6,938 nt of DNA. Origin: Alphaproteobacteria bacterium. Lineage in GTDB: Bacteria > Pseudomonadota > Alphaproteobacteria > Rhodospirillales > Rhodospirillaceae. Location of the stretch: the NCBI GenBank assembly GCA_003250275.1, contig QKGW01000521.1, positions 1-6,938 on the forward strand. Reading direction: 5' to 3'. Position 1 is the stretch's first letter. Each line of letters begins with the position of its first letter. Positions 4,432-6,938 of this stretch are shown in pieces. Both the position numbers and the translations under genes were made by a program. The notes beneath the pieces were generated by a model, which was not told where the DNA came from, made no database searches, and saw only the letters and a program-made list of their open reading frames with translations.

Positions 4432-5598
4432 TCAGTCGAGGATGGTCTTCATCGTCGCGAACAGCTCGTTCTTGAGCTCGAAGCCGATGCCCGGCGCGTC
4501 CGGCAGACGGACGTAGCCGTCCTCGACCGCGAAGCCGTCGGCGAAGCCGCAGAACGGCTTGAACACGTCCGGGTAGGACTCGTTGCCGCCGAGGTGCAGG
4601 CCGGCGGCGATGGCGAGCGACATCTGATGTCCGCCGTGCGGCACGATGCGGCGCGTCGACCAGCCTTCCGCCTTCACCACATCGAGGGTGCGCAGGTATT
4701 CGACGAGGCCGTAGGACAGCGCGCAGTCGAACTGCAGGAAGTCGATGTCCTTGCGCATTCCGCCGAACTTGAGGAGGTTGCGCGCGTCCTGATGCGAGAA
4801 CAGGTTCTCGCCGGTCGCCATCGGCAGCGGATAGTGCTTGGCGATCTCGGCGTTGAGCGCGTAGTCGAGCGGATCGCCGACCTCTTCATACCAGAACAGG
4901 TTATAGGGCTTGATCGCCTCGGCGTAGCGCAGCGCGGTGTCGAGGTCGAAGCGGCCGTTGACGTCGACCGCGAGGTTCCGCCCGTCGCCGACGATTTCGA
5001 GCGCGGCTTCGATGCGGCGGATGTCGTCGTCGAGCGAGGTGCCGCCGATCTTCATCTTGCAGACCCGGTAGCCGCGGTCGCGATAGCTGCGGAACTCGTC
5101 CTGCAGCCCTTCGGTGCCCTTGCCGGGGTAGTAGTAGCCGCCCGCGGCGTAGACCCAGACCTTGTCGTCGGCGACGCCGTCGGAATAGCGGTCGGCGAGC
5201 ACGCGGTAGAGCGGCTTGCCCTCGATCTTCGCCACCGCGTCCCACACCGCCATGTCGGTCGCGCCGACCGCCACCGAGCGCTCGCCGTGGCCGCCGGGCT
5301 TCTCGTTTCGCATCATCGTCGCCCAGATGCGGAAGGGGTCGAGATTGGAGCCGTCCTCGGTGAGCAGGCTTTCCGGATCGGCTTCGTTGAGGCGCGGCAG
5401 GAAGCGCTCGCGCAGGAGCCCGCCGACGCCGTAGCGGCCGTTGGAGTTGAAGCCGAAGCCGACCACCGGCTTGCCGTCGCGGATCACGTCGGTGATCACC
5501 GCGACCACCGAGCAGGTCATCTTGGAGAAGTCGATGAAGGCGTTGCTGATCGGCGAGGCGATCGAGAAGGTCTTCTCGCGAACTTCGAGTATACGCAT
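4432..5598 (-). CDS. tarD: D(-)-tartrate dehydratase, enolase superfamily
   Basis: The enzyme removes water from D-tartrate to give oxaloacetate, linking tartrate use to the TCA cycle. The 388-residue protein closely follows Bradyrhizobium TarD (389 residues as I recall), with active-site residues offset by one. The Mg ligands are Asp212 (DVNGR), Glu238 (WYEEVGDP) and Glu264 (TGENLF). The K-x-K base is Lys181/Lys183 (KMKIGG), and the His-Asp dyad is His321 (PHGGH) with Asp291 (LQFDCALSYG). The capping domain includes FGFNSNGRYGVGG (48-60) and EKPGGHGERSVAVG (99-112). ATG at 5598 matches the family N-terminus (MRILEVREKTFSIASPISNAFIDF). A GGGAG is only two bases away, a rather tight spacing; the frame stays open upstream to 6201, but that part is antisense to lysR and unlike the family. 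It diverges from lysR and precedes hemG. D-tartrate is inferred from residue conservation; a close sugar-acid substrate cannot be excluded. Confidence 0.93.
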   Translation of the reverse strand: MRILEVREKTFSIASPISNAFIDFSKMTCSVVAVITDVIRDGKPVVGFGFNSNGRYGVGGLLRERFLPRLNEADPESLLTEDGSNLDPFRIWATMMRNEKPGGHGERSVAVGATDMAVWDAVAKIEGKPLYRVLADRYSDGVADDKVWVYAAGGYYYPGKGTEGLQDEFRSYRDRGYRVCKMKIGGTSLDDDIRRIEAALEIVGDGRNLAVDVNGRFDLDTALRYAEAIKPYNLFWYEEVGDPLDYALNAEIAKHYPLPMATGENLFSHQDARNLLKFGGMRKDIDFLQFDCALSYGLVEYLRTLDVVKAEGWSTRRIVPHGGHQMSLAIAAGLHLGGNESYPDVFKPFCGFADGFAVEDGYVRLPDAPGIGFELKNELFATMKTILD

Positions 5599-5605
5599 GG
5601 CTCCC

Positions 5606-5681
5606 GGTATCCGTTTGGTTGGAGGAACTTTCGGGAAGTATGCTAAGAGGGTATCGGCGCAGCAATGTTCGAGCGGGTATC
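5606..5681. promoter_or_regulatory. tarD-lysR intergenic region with three GGTATC repeats
   Basis: In the 118-bp divergent intergenic region GGTATC occurs at 5606-5611, 5650-5655 and 5676-5681. The last two are inside the longer match GGGTATCG (5649-5656 and 5675-5682), 26 bases apart. A candidate tarD promoter on the minus strand has -35 TTGCTG (5665-5660), a 17-base spacer and -10 CATACT (5642-5637), so the middle repeat falls in the spacer and the distal one just upstream of the -35. TGCT (5641-5644) and AGCA (5661-5664) also form a loose dyad around the middle repeat. This is the expected place for LysR-type sites, but the exact operator is not proven. Confidence 0.5.
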
Positions 5682-5716
5682 GCATCATGTCCGCCGCGCA
5701 TGGTCGGGAGGGGTGA

Positions 5717-6598
5717 ATGGAACTGTCGTGGCTGGAGGATTTCCTGGCGCTCGCCGAGAGCGGCAGCTTCTCCCGCGCCGCCGAACGCCGCAACCTCACC
5801 CAGCCCGCGTTCAGCCGCCGCATCCGCACCCTCGAAGCCTGGACCGGCGCGACCCTGTTCGACCGCGACACCCGCCAGGTGCGCCTCACCCCGGCGGGCG
5901 AGCGCTTCCGCCCGGTGGCCGAGGAAACCCTGCGCCGCCTGATCCAGGTGCGCGAGGAGGTGCGCGAGGTCGAGAACGCGGTTTCGACCACGCTGCGGTT
6001 CGCCTGCACCCACGCGCTGTCGCTAACCTTCTTTCCCGACTGGCTGCGCGACATCGAGCGCCGCCGCCCGGTCGGCTCGATCCGCCTGATGTCCGAGAGC
6101 CTCGCGCTCTGCGAAAGCCTGATGCACGAGGGGCAGGTGCAGTTCATGCTCTGCCACCAGCATCCCGCGTCGATGCCGAAGCTCGACCCGCGCAGCTTCA
6201 TTTCGTTGCCGCAGGGCGACGACGTGCTGATCCCGGTGAAGGCGCCGGACGCGCCGGGTGAACTGCCGGGCGAGGAGGGGGCGCGGCTGCCCTATCTCTC
6301 TTACAGCAACGAATCCGGCCTCGGGCGGATCGTCGTCGCGGCGCGGGCGAAGAAGGACCCGCCACTCTGGCTCGACACCGTGTTCACCGCCCACCTCGCC
6401 ACCGCGTTGCGCGCGATGGCGGTGGCCGGGCGCGGCGTCGCGTGGCTGCCGCTCACCCTGATCCAGGCGGACCTCGCCGCCGGGCGGCTGGTGCGCGCCG
6501 GCGGCGGCGAGTGGGACGTGAGCGTCGAGATCCGCGTCTACCGCCCCCGCCACCGCCTTGCGGCGGCGGCGGAGGAGTTCTGGCAAAGCCTTCTCTAG
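5717..6598 (+). CDS. LysR family transcriptional regulator (HypT/YjiE-like), probable tarD regulator
   Basis: A 293-residue LysR-type regulator. The N-terminal winged helix-turn-helix spans residues 2-60 (WLEDFLALAESGSFSRAAERRNLTQPAFSRRIRTLE, then ATLFDRDTRQVRLTPAGE), followed by a linker helix (62-90) and a periplasmic-binding-protein-like effector domain (92-293). Stretches such as THALSLTFFPDWL (98-110), LPYLSYSNESGLGRIV (191-206), GRGVAWLPLTLIQADLAAGRLV (238-259) and the AEEFWQSLL end resemble E. coli HypT (YjiE) more than most LysR proteins. Whether it shares HypT's methionine-based hypochlorite sensing cannot be told. GGGAGGGG at 5706-5713 is an excellent ribosome site for the ATG at 5717. 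LysR proteins usually control the gene transcribed away from them, here tarD, so D-tartrate or a related hydroxy acid is a likely effector. Its stop is one base from that of the convergent chemoreceptor gene. Confidence 0.93.
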   Translation: MELSWLEDFLALAESGSFSRAAERRNLTQPAFSRRIRTLEAWTGATLFDRDTRQVRLTPAGERFRPVAEETLRRLIQVREEVREVENAVSTTLRFACTHALSLTFFPDWLRDIERRRPVGSIRLMSESLALCESLMHEGQVQFMLCHQHPASMPKLDPRSFISLPQGDDVLIPVKAPDAPGELPGEEGARLPYLSYSNESGLGRIVVAARAKKDPPLWLDTVFTAHLATALRAMAVAGRGVAWLPLTLIQADLAAGRLVRAGGGEWDVSVEIRVYRPRHRLAAAAEEFWQSLL

Positions 6599-6599
6599 T

Positions 6600-6938
6600 T
6601 CACGCCGCAGCGAAGTCGCTGAGGAAGGTCTCCACCTGCGAGCGGAGCGCCCGCGTGCGGCCTTCCATGTCTTCCGCCGCGCCCGAGACGGTCTTCGACA
6701 TCCCGCCGATGCGGTCGTTGGCGTCCGCCACCCCGGCGATGTTCATTGTCACCTCGCGGGTGCCGCCCGCGGCGTTGAGGACGCTCTGGCTGATCTCCTC
6801 GGTCGCGGCGCGCTGCTCCTCGATCGCGCCCGCGATCATGCTGGAGATTTCGCTCATCTCGCCGATGTTGCGGGTGACCACGTCGATCGCGTCGACGACC
6901 TGTTGCGTCGCCTGCTGCACCGCCGTCACCTGCCCGGA
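6600..6938 (-). CDS. Methyl-accepting chemotaxis protein, C-terminal part (partial)
   Basis: The last 112 residues of a chemoreceptor whose 5' part lies beyond the right edge. It begins mid-frame with SGQVTAVQQATQQVVDAID and continues as a long heptad-patterned helix, IGEMSEISSMIAGAIEEQRAATEEISQSVLNAAGGTREVTMNIAGVADAN. The IEEQRAATEEISQSV stretch is the classical C-terminal methylation helix of MCPs, where paired Glu/Gln residues are modified by CheR and CheB. The signalling hairpin tip and any sensor domain are not in view. The protein ends SDFAAA, without the aromatic pentapeptide (NWETF type) that docks CheR in some receptors. A GTG inside this stretch at 6929 is not a real start. The ligand is unknown; being beside a tartrate locus is suggestive only. 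Confidence 0.9.
   Translation of the reverse strand, partial: SGQVTAVQQATQQVVDAIDVVTRNIGEMSEISSMIAGAIEEQRAATEEISQSVLNAAGGTREVTMNIAGVADANDRIGGMSKTVSGAAEDMEGRTRALRSQVETFLSDFAAA

Noticed and set aside
4399..5646. A 415-codon open frame on the + strand across tarD
   Set aside because: It lies antisense to a gene with all catalytic residues conserved. Its translation is a low-complexity mix of Arg, Val, Glu and Ala, a shadow typical of GC-rich codon use.
5599..6201. N-terminal extension of the tartrate dehydratase frame
   Set aside because: The frame stays open upstream of 5598, but the added residues are Arg- and Ser-rich, run antisense to lysR and have no counterpart in TarD.

Overview
The window looks like chromosomal DNA of a GC-rich alphaproteobacterium, most likely from the Rhodospirillales. 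This is inferred from the strong G/C preference at third codon positions, a DUF2336 protein (a family centred on Alphaproteobacteria), a PcaR-type IclR regulator, a D-tartrate dehydratase very close to the Bradyrhizobium enzyme as I remember it, and a chemoreceptor tail. There is no transposase, integrase, phage gene or CRISPR array, and base and codon use look even throughout. The placement rests on gene families only.

Layout, left to right. Positions 1-64 hold the last codons of an unidentified gene. Two tandem tRNA-Glu genes follow (anticodons UUC and CUC), closed by a small hairpin and a strong intrinsic terminator. Next come a HupE/UreJ-family metal permease (+), a short hypothetical protein (-, convergent with the permease) and, divergent from that, an IclR-family regulator (+). 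A DUF2336 alpha-solenoid protein (+) starts after a 185-bp intergenic region and overlaps the end of hemG (-) tail to tail by 31 bp. hemG lies 50 bp downstream of a D(-)-tartrate dehydratase gene (-), which is divergent from a HypT-like LysR regulator (+). The window closes with the C-terminus of a methyl-accepting chemotaxis protein (-), one base away from the LysR stop codon.

The most coherent unit is lysR / tarD-hemG. The LysR protein probably controls the divergent dehydratase gene, which would turn D-tartrate into oxaloacetate; three copies of GGTATC lie in the 118-bp intergenic region between them. hemG, a quinone-linked protoporphyrinogen oxidase gene, follows tarD on the same strand. 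The 50-bp tarD-hemG junction holds a perfect 13-bp inverted repeat that buries the hemG ribosome binding site and ends exactly at its start codon. I regard this as the best lead in the window: a candidate translational switch or coupling device, in front of an enzyme that is itself unusual for an alphaproteobacterium. No wholly new multigene system could be identified; the other genes belong to known families.
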